64,000 nt of DNA from Nocardioides luteus. GTDB taxonomy: Bacteria; Actinomycetota; Actinomycetes; Propionibacteriales; Nocardioidaceae. Every line of letters begins with the position of its first letter. Within the stretch, counting starts at the first letter, position 1. Below are positions 1 to 9,232 of the stretch, piece by piece. Under the pieces are notes generated by a model. It was not told where the DNA came from, made no database searches, and worked only from the letters and a program-made list of their open reading frames with translations. The stretch is from NCBI RefSeq assembly GCF_014648595.1, contig NZ_BMRK01000010.1, positions 30,907-94,906 of the forward strand, in the 5' to 3' direction. The position numbers and the translations under genes are program-made.

Positions 1-46
1 CGACCCGGGCGACGCCTCGGCCGACCGGGGTGACGCCTCGGCAGGG

Positions 47-1495
47 TCAGAGGCGGCGGCGGACGGCGGCGGCGAAGGCGTCGCCGCGGGCCTTGTAGTC
101 GCGGAACTGGTCCTGGCTGGCGCAGCCGGGGGCGAGCAGGACGGTGTCGCCGGGCTGGGACAGGGCGGCAGCGCGGTCGACGGCCTGGGCGAGGGCGGCC
201 TCGCCGTCGGCCTCGTCGAGCTCGATCACCTCGACGCCACCGGCGTGCGCGGTCAGGGCGGAGGCGATGACGTCGCGGTCCTGCCCGATCAGGATCACCG
301 CACGCAGCCGCTCGTGGACCGAGGCGACGAGATCCTCGAAGCGGGCGCCCTTGGCCAGCCCGCCGGCGATCCAGACCACCGGGTCGTAGGCCTGCAGGGA
401 GGCCTGGGCGGCGTGCGGGTTGGTGGCCTTGGAGTCGTCGACCCAGGTCACACCCTCGGCCTCGCCGACGACCTCGATGCGGTGGCCGTCGGGGCGGAAG
501 GACTTCAGCCCGTCGCGTACGGCTGCCTGGGAGACGCCGTGGGCGCGGGCGAGCGCGGCGGCGGCGAGGGCGTTCTGGACGTAGTGGGGCGCGGCGGAGG
601 CCAGGTCGGAGACCTGGCACAGCTCGGCGGCGGAGGTCTGGCGCTCGGCGATGAAGGCGCGGTCGACGAGGATGTCCTCGACGATCCCGACCTGGCCGAC
701 GGCCGGGGTGCCGAGGGTAAAGCCGATCGCACGGGCGCCCTCGACGACGTCGGCCTCCTCGACCAGGTGCATGGTGGCGTCGTCGGCGACGTTGTAGACG
801 CAGGCCCGCTCGACGCCCTCGTAGACGCGGCCCTTGTCGGCGGCGTACTCCGTCATCGATGGGTACCAGTCGAGGTGGTCCTCGGCGATGTTGAGGACGA
901 CGGCGGCCTCGGCGGCCATCGAGGTCGTGTAGTGGAGCTGGAAGGAGGAGAGCTCGACGGCGAAGACGTCGTAGGGCTCGGGGTCCATCACGGCCTCGAC
1001 GATCGGCAGGCCGACGTTGCCGACGGCGACCGACCGCAGCCCGGCCGTACGCAGGATGTTGTCGAGCATCTGCACGGTGGTGGTCTTGCCGTTGGTGCCG
1101 GTGACCGCCAGCCAGGGAGCGGCGTTGTCGGGGTCCCGGAGCCTCCAGGCGAGCTCGACCTCGCCCCAGATCGGGATCCCGCGCTCGCGCGCCTGGGCGA
1201 GCAGCGGAGCGGTCGGCCGCCACCCGGGCGAGGTGACCACGACGTCGACGTCGTCGGGCAGCACGTGGGTGGCGCCCTCGCCGAGCCGGATGTCGGCACC
1301 GAGGATGCCGAGGAGCTTGGCCTTCTCCTGGCGCTCCTCGTCACCCTGGGACTCGTCCAGCGCGATCACGAAGGCACCGAGGTGGGTGAGGTTGTCGGCG
1401 GCCGCGAAGCCGGAGACGCCGAAGCCGGCGACGACCGCCTTCACGCCCTCCCAGGAGTCGTTGCGGCCGAGTCCGTCGAGCTGTTCGGGGGTCAT
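47..1495 (-). CDS. murD: UDP-N-acetylmuramoyl-L-alanine--D-glutamate ligase MurD
   Basis: Cytoplasmic Mur ligase that adds D-glutamate to UDP-MurNAc-L-Ala. The 482-residue product has the N-terminal Rossmann segment (VVAGFGVSGF), the ATP loop VTGTNGKTTT near residue 131, the central ELSSFQ and NIAEDHLDWY segments, and the C-terminal WVDDSKATNPHA motif, all in family order and at family length. The ATG at 1495 shares its A with the last base of the mraY TGA, so the two are translationally coupled. An open frame continues upstream through mraY but is only a shadow. The next gene of the cluster (normally ftsW) would lie before position 1. Confidence 0.97.
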   Translation of the reverse strand: MTPEQLDGLGRNDSWEGVKAVVAGFGVSGFAAADNLTHLGAFVIALDESQGDEERQEKAKLLGILGADIRLGEGATHVLPDDVDVVVTSPGWRPTAPLLAQARERGIPIWGEVELAWRLRDPDNAAPWLAVTGTNGKTTTVQMLDNILRTAGLRSVAVGNVGLPIVEAVMDPEPYDVFAVELSSFQLHYTTSMAAEAAVVLNIAEDHLDWYPSMTEYAADKGRVYEGVERACVYNVADDATMHLVEEADVVEGARAIGFTLGTPAVGQVGIVEDILVDRAFIAERQTSAAELCQVSDLASAAPHYVQNALAAAALARAHGVSQAAVRDGLKSFRPDGHRIEVVGEAEGVTWVDDSKATNPHAAQASLQAYDPVVWIAGGLAKGARFEDLVASVHERLRAVILIGQDRDVIASALTAHAGGVEVIELDEADGEAALAQAVDRAAALSQPGDTVLLAPGCASQDQFRDYKARGDAFAAAVRRRL

Positions 1496-2613
1496 CAGAT
1501 CGTCGCCACCCATTCGGCGTAGAAGATTCCGAGGCCGGCGGCGACGCAGAGACCGGTGATGATCCAGAACCGGATCACGACGGTGACCTGCTCCCAGCCC
1601 AGCAGCTCGAAGTGGTGATGGATCGGCGTCATCCGGAAGATGCGCTTCGGGGTGCCGGTGAGCTTGCGGGAGAGCTTGAACCAGCCGACCTGCATCATCA
1701 CCGCGGAGGTCTCCATGACGAACAGGCCGCCGAGGATGATCAGCAGGAACTCGGTGTGCGACATGATCGCGAAGCCGGCCAGCACGGATCCGAGCGCGAG
1801 CGAGCCGGTGTCGCCCATGAAGATCTTCGCCGGGCTGGCGTTCCACCACAGGAAGCCGATGCAGGCGCCGCTGATCGCGGCGCCGAGGATCGCCATGTCG
1901 AGCGGGTCACGCACCTCGTAGCAGGTGCCGATCTCCACGCTCGGGCGGCCGCAGCGCTGGTTGTTCTGCCAGATCGAGATGATCGTGTAGGCCGCGAAGA
2001 CGATGGCCGAGGAGGCCGCGAGCAGGCCGTCGAGGCCGTCGGTGAGGTTGGTGGCGTTGGAGGTGCCGGTGACCATCACCCAGAAGATCGCCAGCAGCAG
2101 CGCGCCGCCGAGCCAGAAGAGGATGCCGTCGCCCCCGAGGAAGTGGGGGCCGAAGTCTCGGATGAAGGAGAGCTGGTCGGCCGCCGGGGTGATCCCGTCG
2201 GCGTTCGCCATCCCCGGGTGGATCGCTACCACGCCGAACCCGACCGCGACCAGCGTCTGGCCGACCATCTTCGACCATGCGCGCAGACCGAGGTTGCGCT
2301 GCATGAAGACCTTGATGAAGTCGTCGACGAAGCCGACCGCGGCCATGCCCACCAGCAGGAAGAGCAGCAGGAGAGCGGTCGCGCTCGGGGCGTCGCCGGT
2401 CAGCAGCTTGGCCGCGAAGAAGGCCACGAGGACCGAGATCACGATCGCGACGCCACCCATGGTCGGGGTGCCGCGCTTGGTGCGGTGGGTCGTCGGCCCG
2501 TCCTCGCGGATCTCTTGCCCGTAGCCCAACTTCGTGAACTGTACGATCGCAAATCGGGTGCCGAGCAGCGAGAACAGAAGCGCAATCGCTCCGCTCAGCA
2601 AGATCGCTCTCAT
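1495..2613 (-). CDS. mraY: Phospho-MurNAc-pentapeptide translocase MraY
   Basis: Integral membrane enzyme that moves phospho-MurNAc-pentapeptide to undecaprenyl phosphate, making lipid I. The 372-residue protein begins MRAILLSGAIALLFSLLG and carries the family motifs VGFVDDFIKV, NLTDGLDGLLA and MTPIHHHFELLGW, with about ten hydrophobic segments. The frame stays open 39 codons upstream, but homologues start at this ATG (2613). It is followed by murD with a one-base overlap. Upstream, where murF normally lies, there are only 138 non-coding bases before the murE stop. Confidence 0.97.
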   Translation of the reverse strand: MRAILLSGAIALLFSLLGTRFAIVQFTKLGYGQEIREDGPTTHRTKRGTPTMGGVAIVISVLVAFFAAKLLTGDAPSATALLLLFLLVGMAAVGFVDDFIKVFMQRNLGLRAWSKMVGQTLVAVGFGVVAIHPGMANADGITPAADQLSFIRDFGPHFLGGDGILFWLGGALLLAIFWVMVTGTSNATNLTDGLDGLLAASSAIVFAAYTIISIWQNNQRCGRPSVEIGTCYEVRDPLDMAILGAAISGACIGFLWWNASPAKIFMGDTGSLALGSVLAGFAIMSHTEFLLIILGGLFVMETSAVMMQVGWFKLSRKLTGTPKRIFRMTPIHHHFELLGWEQVTVVIRFWIITGLCVAAGLGIFYAEWVATI

Positions 2614-2751
2614 GTCAGCCGGGTGCCTTCCTTGCCATGCCGTTCCATGTCCTTGCCCCCGGGCCGGCGTGCATAGCGAAGACACCGGCCCCGGGCATTC
2701 TTCCCTACGGCTTCGCCGGCTCTGCGGCACCCCGCCGTATCGGCCCTTCGA

Positions 2752-4317
2752 TCAGTGTGACGCCAGCGCCGCGCGCACGACCTCGCGGTCGTCGAACGGG
2801 TGGGTGACGCCGTTGATCTCCTGGCCGGTCTCATGCCCCTTACCTGCGACAACGACGATATCCCCTGGCTCGGCGATGCTGATCGCGCGCTCGATCGCGG
2901 CCCGCCTGTCGCCGATCTCCTCGACGCTCGCGGTGCCGCCGGTGGTGCCGTCCAGAACCTGGCGCCGGATGCTCGCCGCGTCCTCGGTGCGGGGGTTGTC
3001 GTCGGTGACGATGACGTGGTCGGCCAGGCGGGCGCTGATCTCCCCCATGATCGGCCGCTTGCCGGTGTCGCGGTCTCCCCCGGCCCCGATCACGACGATC
3101 AGCCGCGACTCGGTCAGCGGACGCAGCGTGCCGAGCGCGGCCTCGACCGCGTCCGGCTTGTGCGCGTAGTCGACCACGACGGTGAACGGCTGGCCCTCGT
3201 CGACCCGCTCCAGACGCCCCGGGACGCCGGAGCCCCTGGCCAGGGCCGTGGCGACGCTGCGTACGACCTCGTCGGCTGCTTCGGGGGCGTCGGCCGCGGA
3301 GGAGTACGCCACATGGATGCTCGCCAGGGCGGCGAGGGTGTTGCTGACGTTGTAGTCGCCGGCCAGCGGGCTGGCGGCCGAAAACTCCAGCCCCCCGGGG
3401 CCGTGGACGGTGAAGGTGGAGCCGTCGGGGCGCAGCTCGACGTCGGTGGCGCGCCAGTCGGCGCCCTCGTCGTGGAGGGCGTAGCTCATGATCGGGATGG
3501 TCGCCTCGGCAGCCAGGCGGCGGCCGTGCTCGTCGTCGATGTTGACAATGCCGAGCCTGGCCCGCTGCGGGGTGAACAGGTCGGCCTTGGCGGCGAAGTA
3601 GTCCTCGACAGTCTCGTGGAAGTCGAGGTGGTCGCGGCCGAGGTTGAGGAAGACGGCGACGTCGAAGACGACCCCGTCGACGCGGCCCATCACCAGGGCG
3701 TGGGAGGAGACCTCCATGGCGCAGGCCTCGGTCTCCTCCTCGACCATCCGGCCGAAGAGTCCGTGCAGGTCAGGGGCCTCGGGCGTGGTCAGCGTCGTCT
3801 TCACGTCGTGCCCGCCGATCCGGGTGCCGACGGTGCCGATGACCCCGGCCCGGTGACCGGCCTCGAGCAGCGCGCTCTCGGCCAGTCGGGTGGTCGTGGT
3901 CTTGCCCTGGGTGCCGGTGACGCCGATCAGCCGCAGCCGGTCCGACGGGTTGCCGTAGACGCGCGCGGAGAGCGCGCCGAGCACCTTGCGGGGCTGCTCG
4001 ATGATCAGCAGAGGGGTGTTCTCGAGGCCTTCGGCCGCCAGCTGGGCGGCGCCCGCGGCGTCGGTGAGCACCGCCACCGCGCCCGCCTCGACGGCACCGG
4101 GGGCGTAGCTCGCGCCGTGGGCGCGGCTGCCGGGCAGCGCTGCGTACAGGTCGCCGGGCAGCACCCGTTGGGAGCTCAGCGTGACGCCGGTGACGCGGGC
4201 GTCGCCGCGTACGTCCATTCCGAACTCGCCGGCCAGCTCGGCCAGCGTCACGGGCTCGGTCTTCCGGGGGCGGGTCGGGCTCTTCGAGGCCGCCGTCTCG
4301 TCGTACGCACTGCTCAC
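2752..4317 (-). CDS. murE: UDP-MurNAc-tripeptide ligase MurE (diaminopimelate type)
   Basis: Adds the third stem-peptide residue to UDP-MurNAc-L-Ala-D-Glu. The 521-residue product shows GVTGTQGKTTTT (ATP loop), EVSSHAL, the carbamylated-lysine region near FAAKADLF, and the DDNPRTED motif whose DNPR signature marks a diaminopimelate-adding enzyme, as expected for this phylum. Start is a GTG at 4317 with no strong ribosome site; the core domain starts at about residue 23, so a later start is possible. It is cut off from ftsI by the marR-MFS pair and by a strong hairpin at 4334-4360, so it probably has its own promoter or depends on read-through. Confidence 0.95.
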   Translation of the reverse strand: MSSAYDETAASKSPTRPRKTEPVTLAELAGEFGMDVRGDARVTGVTLSSQRVLPGDLYAALPGSRAHGASYAPGAVEAGAVAVLTDAAGAAQLAAEGLENTPLLIIEQPRKVLGALSARVYGNPSDRLRLIGVTGTQGKTTTTRLAESALLEAGHRAGVIGTVGTRIGGHDVKTTLTTPEAPDLHGLFGRMVEEETEACAMEVSSHALVMGRVDGVVFDVAVFLNLGRDHLDFHETVEDYFAAKADLFTPQRARLGIVNIDDEHGRRLAAEATIPIMSYALHDEGADWRATDVELRPDGSTFTVHGPGGLEFSAASPLAGDYNVSNTLAALASIHVAYSSAADAPEAADEVVRSVATALARGSGVPGRLERVDEGQPFTVVVDYAHKPDAVEAALGTLRPLTESRLIVVIGAGGDRDTGKRPIMGEISARLADHVIVTDDNPRTEDAASIRRQVLDGTTGGTASVEEIGDRRAAIERAISIAEPGDIVVVAGKGHETGQEINGVTHPFDDREVVRAALASH

Positions 4318-4333
4318 CAGCCGAAGGTTATCC

Positions 4334-4360
4334 GCCCGGCGGGACGAGGTCCCGCCGGGC
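4334..4360 (-). terminator. Perfect 12-bp hairpin between the MFS gene and murE
   Basis: GCCCGGCGGGAC, a 3-base loop GAG, then the exact complement. It sits 5 bases after the MFS stop and 17 bases before the murE start. There is no T-run after it, so it may be a factor-assisted terminator or an attenuator in front of murE. Confidence 0.6.
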
Positions 4361-4365
4361 CGACA

Positions 4366-6081
4366 TCAGGCGTGGCGCAGCTGGGTCAGCGCGGCCGCGC
4401 TGAGCTGGCGGGGCTCCTCGCCGGGGACGACGAGCACCACGGGTACGCCGGCGTTGTTGACGACCGCGGTGGTCAGCGAGCCGTCGGCGAGCTGGACGAC
4501 CCGGCCGCGGGGCGAGGAGCCGATCGCGATGGTGCGCACCCGGGCCTCGTTGGCGTACCTGGCCAGCTCGACGCCCGCGCTGGCGTGGTCGCCGACGCTG
4601 TGCAGGACCAGCCCGGTCGCGCTCACGCCGCGTGCGGCGAGGCGGTCGAGGTGAGCGCGTACGGTCGCGGCGGCCGTCTCCGGGTCCTCGGCGTCGATCG
4701 CCGACTCCTCGACGACCTCGGTCTCGCGGACGTGGACCACCTCCAGCGGGGCACCCTCGGAGGCGGCCAGCTCGGCGGCCGCGTCGACGACCTCGTCGGC
4801 GTCGGCGGTGGCGCCGACGGCGACCAGCACCGGACGGCCCTCGCCGCGGACGTCGCCCACCGGCTCGAGGCTCGGCGCGACCGGCTCGGCGGTCTCCCCC
4901 GACTCGGCGGCCGTGATCAGCTTGTGGCCGCTGGCCAGGACCGGGATGGCGAGCAGGAAGGCCGCGCCCCCGACGTAGAAGGCCATCGACTGGTGGGTCG
5001 CCTCGGCGATCTTGCCGGCGAAGAACGGGGCCAGGCCACCGCCGATGAAGCGTACGAAGCCGTAGGCCGAGGAGGCGATCGGCCGCTCCACCGGCGAGAC
5101 GAGCATGACGGCCTGGGTGGTCAGGGTGTTGTTGAGGCCGACGAAGATGCCGGAGAGGACCACCGCCACGATCACCACGGTGGGATTGGAGACCCCCAGG
5201 CCGATGATCGCGAGCAGGACGCCGAGACCGAGCAGGTTGACGTAGAGGGTCGGCGCGGTGCCGAAGCGGCGCTGGGCCCACGGCGCACCCCAGACGGAGA
5301 AGACCGCGACCAGGATGCCCCAGCCGAAGAAGACCCAGCCGAGCTGGAGCGGGTCGTGCAGCTGCATCGGGTAGGGCGCGTAGCCGAGGAGGGTGAAGAA
5401 GCCCCAGTTGTAGAGCAGCGCCATGATGCCCATGGTCAGCAGCCCGCGGTGGCGCAGCGCGACCAGCGGGGCGACCAGCGAGACCTTCTTCTCGGGCTTG
5501 GGCGTCGGCGGCAGGAAGACCAGGGTGGCGACCAGCGCGATCGCCATCAGCGCGGAGACACCGAAGAACGGGCCGCGCCAGGAGATGCCGCCGAGCACGC
5601 CGCCGAGGAGCGGGCCGACCGCGATGCCGAGGCCGAGAGCGGTCTCGTAGAGGATGATCGCGCCCGCGAAACCTCCGGTGGCCGAGCCGACGATGACGGC
5701 GAGGCTGGTGGAGATGAACAGCGCGTTGCCGAGGCCCCAGCCGGCGCGGAAGCCGACGATGCCGTCGACGCCGTCCACGGTGCCGGCGAGGCCGGCGAAG
5801 AGGACGATGAGGACCAGACCGAGGATCAGCGTCCACTTGGCGCCGATCCGGCTGGAGACCCAGCCGACCCCGATCATCGCGACGGCGGTGACCACGAGGT
5901 AGCTGGTGAACAGCAGCGAGACCTGCGCGGGCGTCGCCTCCAGCTCCTCGGCCAGCACCGGAAGGATGGGGTCGACGAGCCCGATGCCCATGAAGGACAC
6001 CACGCAGGCGAACGCGACCGCCCACACGGCCCGCGGTTGCTTGAACGGGCTGGGCGCAGCCGCCCCTTGGTGGGAGCTCAT
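4366..6081 (-). CDS. MFS transporter fused to a C-terminal universal stress protein domain
   Basis: 571 residues in two parts. Residues 1 to about 400 are a major facilitator with about 12 hydrophobic segments, starting AVWAVAFACVVSFMGIGLVD, with the loop WVSSRIGAKWT typical of drug efflux members. From about residue 415 follows a soluble universal-stress-protein fold (PVLVAVGATADADEVV at the start; IAIGSSPRGRV and PVVLVVPGEE near the end). ATG at 6081 is preceded by AAGAAGA. It lies 55 bases after marR, which suggests a regulator-exporter pair. The substrate cannot be read from sequence. Its position inside the division cluster is unusual. Confidence 0.9.
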   Translation of the reverse strand: MSSHQGAAAPSPFKQPRAVWAVAFACVVSFMGIGLVDPILPVLAEELEATPAQVSLLFTSYLVVTAVAMIGVGWVSSRIGAKWTLILGLVLIVLFAGLAGTVDGVDGIVGFRAGWGLGNALFISTSLAVIVGSATGGFAGAIILYETALGLGIAVGPLLGGVLGGISWRGPFFGVSALMAIALVATLVFLPPTPKPEKKVSLVAPLVALRHRGLLTMGIMALLYNWGFFTLLGYAPYPMQLHDPLQLGWVFFGWGILVAVFSVWGAPWAQRRFGTAPTLYVNLLGLGVLLAIIGLGVSNPTVVIVAVVLSGIFVGLNNTLTTQAVMLVSPVERPIASSAYGFVRFIGGGLAPFFAGKIAEATHQSMAFYVGGAAFLLAIPVLASGHKLITAAESGETAEPVAPSLEPVGDVRGEGRPVLVAVGATADADEVVDAAAELAASEGAPLEVVHVRETEVVEESAIDAEDPETAAATVRAHLDRLAARGVSATGLVLHSVGDHASAGVELARYANEARVRTIAIGSSPRGRVVQLADGSLTTAVVNNAGVPVVLVVPGEEPRQLSAAALTQLRHA

Positions 6082-6136
6082 TCTTCTTGCCTCTTCTCTG
6101 ACGTTGGTTTCGTACGCGTCGCCGGCGGCCGGCGCG

Positions 6137-6580
6137 TCAGGACCCGAGCACGGCGTCGACGAGCCGGTCGAGGGCCGGGAGCGCGGCCGCGATGGCGGTG
6201 CGGTCGGCCGGGTCGAGGCGGACGAGTGCCGCCTCGAGGGCCTCGGCCCGCTGCGTACGCCTGGCGGTGGTGACCTCGCGACCGCGATCGGTCACCTCGA
6301 CGAGGACGCCGCGGCGGTCCTCGGCGTCGGCCGTCCGCCGCACGAGGTCGTCGTTCGCCAGCCGGTTGATCAGCTGGGTCATCGCCGGCTGGGTGACTCC
6401 CTCAGCCCGGGCGAGATCGGTGATCCGCTGACCGCCGAGCCGGCCCAGCCGGGCCAGCACCGCGGCACCGGTGGTCGAGACCTCCCCCGCCGTCGACACC
6501 TCTCGAGCGAGCCGGACCAGCCGCTCCATCGTGGGGGCCAGGTCTCGTCCCGTCGCTTCCGTGCTCACTCGCAACACCAT
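6137..6580 (-). CDS. MarR-family transcriptional regulator
   Basis: About 147 residues with a winged helix-turn-helix: RITDLARAEGVTQPAMTQLI (recognition helix), then DDLVRRTADAEDRRGVLVEVT (wing). Start is placed at ATG 6580; a GTG at 6568 is equally possible. The open frame runs far upstream through a palindromic repeat and is not coding there. It likely controls the MFS-USP gene 55 bases downstream, as MarR genes often repress a neighbouring efflux pump; this is inference. No clear operator was identified. Confidence 0.9.
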   Translation of the reverse strand: MVLRVSTEATGRDLAPTMERLVRLAREVSTAGEVSTTGAAVLARLGRLGGQRITDLARAEGVTQPAMTQLINRLANDDLVRRTADAEDRRGVLVEVTDRGREVTTARRTQRAEALEAALVRLDPADRTAIAAALPALDRLVDAVLGS

Positions 6581-6647
6581 AACACGCTTATGTATCTGGG
6601 TTGAACTGACGCGTGCGGTCCGGATGGCGAGACAGATCTCGGAGCAT

Positions 6648-6725
6648 GACGGGCACTTTGTGGACTTGACGGGTGTTTCAGTGCCCGTCAAGTCCAGGGA
6701 TACCCGGTCGACCGGGTATCCCTGG
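6648..6725. repeat. Composite palindromic repeat, copy 1
   Basis: Two adjoining perfect inverted repeats between ftsI and marR. The first has arms TGGACTTGACGGG (6661-6673) and its complement (6684-6696) around a 10-base loop. The second is a perfect 32-bp palindrome (6694-6725) centred on GGTCGACC. GACGGGCACT at 6648-6657 can also pair with 6681-6690, giving an alternative fold. A second copy lies at 33057-33150. Confidence 0.85.
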
Positions 6726-6728
6726 CCC

Positions 6729-8552
6729 TCACCACCCGGTCGGCATCTTCGACGGTTCGGTCCCGGTCGGCGGGACACCGTAACGCCGCAGGGCGAACGA
6801 CATGATCTGCGAGAACACCGGGCCGGTGACGGTGCCACCGCCACCGCCGTTGCCAGGGTTGTGGATGGCGACGTAGACGGTGAAGCGCGGGTCGTCGGTG
6901 GGGGCGAAGCCGCCGAAGGAGACCGTGGTGGAGCCGTCGTAGCACTTGCACTCGGAGTTGACGCGCTGCGCGGTGCCGGTCTTGCCGGAGACGCGGTAGC
7001 CCTCGACGCCGGCCTGCGGGGCGGTGCCGTTGACGGGGTCGGTGATGACCCGCTCCATCATCTCCGCGGTCTGGGAGGCGGCCTTCTCAGAGACCACGCG
7101 GTTGCGCTGGGCGGTGTCGGTGCCGACCTCGATGCCGGAGTTGTTGGTGGCGCTGCCGGAGATGAGGCTCGGGTCGATGCGTACGCCGCCGTTGGCGATC
7201 GTGTTGAGCGCGGCGGTCATCTGCACGGCGTTGACCGAGATCGACTGGCCGAAGTCGATGCGGTCCTCGTTGGCCGCGGTCCAGCTCTCCGGGGAGGCGA
7301 GCAGGCCGGGCGACTCGGTGTCGAGCCCGATGCCGGTGCGCCGGCCCTGGCCGAAGGCGGAGAGGTAGTCGCGCAGCTGACCGTCGGCGAACTTGTCCGC
7401 CGCCATCACGGTGCCGATGTTGGAGGACTTCGCGATCACTCCGGCGAGGGTGAGCTTCTCCATGCCGTGCTCGTACCAGTCGTGGATGTCGGCGTTGCCC
7501 GAGCGGTAGGAGCCGGGCACCTTGAGCCGCGTCGACGGCGCGACCAGCTCCTGGTCGAGCAGGCCGGCGACGGTGAGCACCTTCTGCACCGAGCCCGGCT
7601 CGTAGACGTTGGAGAGGGCGTTGCTGCCGCGCAGGGTCTTCGGCGACGCCGCGGGGTCGCGGGCGTCGAAGGTCGGGTAGTCGACCAGGCTGAGGATCTC
7701 GCCGGTCTGGGTGTCCATGACCACGGCCATCCCCGACTCCGCGCGCGACTTCTGCACCGCGTCCATCAGGGTCTGCTGCACGTAGTACTGCAGGTCGCGG
7801 TCGATGGTCAGAGTCAGGTCGTGGCCGTCGACGGGGTCGACGCGGTTGTTGGTGCCGAGCGGCATCCGGGTGCCGCTGACCGGGCTGGTGGCGTCGTACT
7901 CCGCGTGCCCGTCCTTGCCCGCCAGGTGCTTGTCGAAGGCCGCCTCGAGGCCGGCCAGCGGGCCGTCGTTGCCGAGGAAGCCGACGAGGTTGGCCGCGAC
8001 GTCGCCGTTGGGGTAGTTGCGCAGCGGGTCACGACTGGTCCACAGCCCCTGGTAACCCTCCTTGCCGGCCTTCTCGACCGCGGCGGTGGCCTGGGTCGCC
8101 GGCACCTGACGCTTGATGTACTGGAACCTGCTGCCGTCCTTGCGGAGCTTGCTGAGCGCGGAGGCGTAGTCGACCCCGAGCTCCTTGGACAGGAAGGCCG
8201 CGATCGCCGGAGCGTCCTTCCTGGTCTGCTTCGGGTCGGCGAGCACCATCAGCCCGTCGGCGGAGTCGGCCAGCGCCTCGCCGTCCCGGTCGAGGATCTC
8301 GCCGCGCTCGGCGGGCAGCACGACGTCGACGACGTTCTCGGCGGCCGCCATCGCTGCGTACGAGTAGGGGTCGATGCCCTGCAGCTGCACCAGCCGGCCG
8401 CCGAAGACGGAGAGCACCATCGCCACCAGGATGAAGCCGACGCGGAGCCGGATGTGCGCCGGCCCGCGTCGCTGCGTCTTCCTCGGGGCCGGCTTGCGCG
8501 CGGACGATCCGGCGGGCCGGCGCCGCTTCCGCTGGAGACCTCGCTCGGCCAT
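6729..8552 (-). CDS. ftsI: Peptidoglycan transpeptidase FtsI (penicillin-binding protein 3 class)
   Basis: Septal transpeptidase that crosslinks peptidoglycan during division. 607 residues: basic cytoplasmic N-terminus, one membrane segment (VGFILVAMVLSVFGGRLV, about residues 38-55), dimerisation/pedestal domain, then transpeptidase with EPGSVQK (active serine), KSSNIG (SxN) and VSGKTGTAQ (KTG). ATG 8552 follows GGTAGGAGAGCG, a good ribosome site; the frame upstream of it is a shadow. A CECK-type cysteine pair is present near residue 530. Expected place after rsmH and the ftsL-like gene; murE does not follow directly. Confidence 0.96.
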   Translation of the reverse strand: MAERGLQRKRRRPAGSSARKPAPRKTQRRGPAHIRLRVGFILVAMVLSVFGGRLVQLQGIDPYSYAAMAAAENVVDVVLPAERGEILDRDGEALADSADGLMVLADPKQTRKDAPAIAAFLSKELGVDYASALSKLRKDGSRFQYIKRQVPATQATAAVEKAGKEGYQGLWTSRDPLRNYPNGDVAANLVGFLGNDGPLAGLEAAFDKHLAGKDGHAEYDATSPVSGTRMPLGTNNRVDPVDGHDLTLTIDRDLQYYVQQTLMDAVQKSRAESGMAVVMDTQTGEILSLVDYPTFDARDPAASPKTLRGSNALSNVYEPGSVQKVLTVAGLLDQELVAPSTRLKVPGSYRSGNADIHDWYEHGMEKLTLAGVIAKSSNIGTVMAADKFADGQLRDYLSAFGQGRRTGIGLDTESPGLLASPESWTAANEDRIDFGQSISVNAVQMTAALNTIANGGVRIDPSLISGSATNNSGIEVGTDTAQRNRVVSEKAASQTAEMMERVITDPVNGTAPQAGVEGYRVSGKTGTAQRVNSECKCYDGSTTVSFGGFAPTDDPRFTVYVAIHNPGNGGGGGTVTGPVFSQIMSFALRRYGVPPTGTEPSKMPTGW

Positions 8553-8650
8553 CGCTCTCCTACCCTCGATCTGTGCAGCTTCGGCTACAGGCTGTGACTG
8601 ATGATGCCAGTGTGTCGCAAGTGACTCATGGATCAGCCAGCGACGCGCCC

Positions 8651-9232
8651 TCAGCGAGCCTCGTCCGTGGACGTACGCTGCTCCTCGTCGGCCGCCTTCT
8701 CCTCGGCCTTCTTCTTGGCGTCCTCGGCTGCCTTCTTCTTCGCGGCGGCGGCCTCGGCGGCCTTCTTCTCCGCGAGCAGCACGCTGTAGGGCTTGCCGAC
8801 CTTCGGGTGCAGCGGCGGCGTCGCGGAGCGGTCGGCCGGAGCGGGCTCGCCCTCGACCTTCGCCTCGGGGACCCGCAGCATGGCCGCGTTCTGCGGGACG
8901 ACCATGCCGAGCTCCTTCGCCTTGGCGGCGATCTTGTGCGGGTTCTCCATCTTCTTCAGCTCGCCGTCGAGGGCCTGCTCGCGGGCGGCCAGCGTGGTCG
9001 CCTGCTCCTGGAGGCGGGCCTCCTGGAAGGCCGACTGCTGCATCGAGGTGTTGAACACCAGCAGACCCACCACACCACCGACGAGCAGCATCGAGACGAG
9101 CACGACGAACGGCAGGCGCGGCGCCATCGGGGACGGCAGCGGGGCCGGGACGGCGGTGAGCCTGGTCTGGGTCGTCTCGGTGGCCCGCTCCGGGCCACGC
9201 GCAGGCGCCTGTGGCGCGGCGGCGATGCTCAT
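8651..9232 (-). CDS. ftsL: FtsL-like septum protein
   Basis: 193-residue bitopic membrane protein in the ftsL position. Proline-rich cytoplasmic N-terminus (to about residue 38), one membrane helix ([20 protein letters not shown]), then a short coiled coil ([21 protein letters not shown]) and a lysine/alanine-rich tail. FtsL proteins are poorly conserved, so the call rests on topology and position. Its ATG (9232) overlaps the rsmH stop by ATGA. The last 40 residues are almost only K, A and E, longer than usual for FtsL. Confidence 0.8.
   Translation of the reverse strand: MSIAAAPQAPARGPERATETTQTRLTAVPAPLPSPMAPRLPFVVLVSMLLVGGVVGLLVFNTSMQQSAFQEARLQEQATTLAAREQALDGELKKMENPHKIAAKAKELGMVVPQNAAMLRVPEAKVEGEPAPADRSATPPLHPKVGKPYSVLLAEKKAAEAAAAKKKAAEDAKKKAEEKAADEEQRTSTDEAR

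Noticed and set aside
1-46. Start of ftsW at the window edge
   Set aside because: The 46 bases show only a short GACGCCTCGG repeat; no coding evidence.
2614-2751. Possible murF fragment between mraY and murE
   Set aside because: Translation in all minus-strand frames shows none of the MurF motifs; the 138 bases are too short and unrelated.
2800-6273. Very long open frame on the plus strand opposite murE and the MFS gene
   Set aside because: High GC leaves antisense frames open; composition is Arg/Gly/Asp-rich without domains, and the minus-strand genes are certain.
6581-6660. MarR operator upstream of marR
   Set aside because: A few AT-rich bases (CTTATGTATC) but no convincing dyad apart from the palindromic repeat, which recurs elsewhere and so is not specific.
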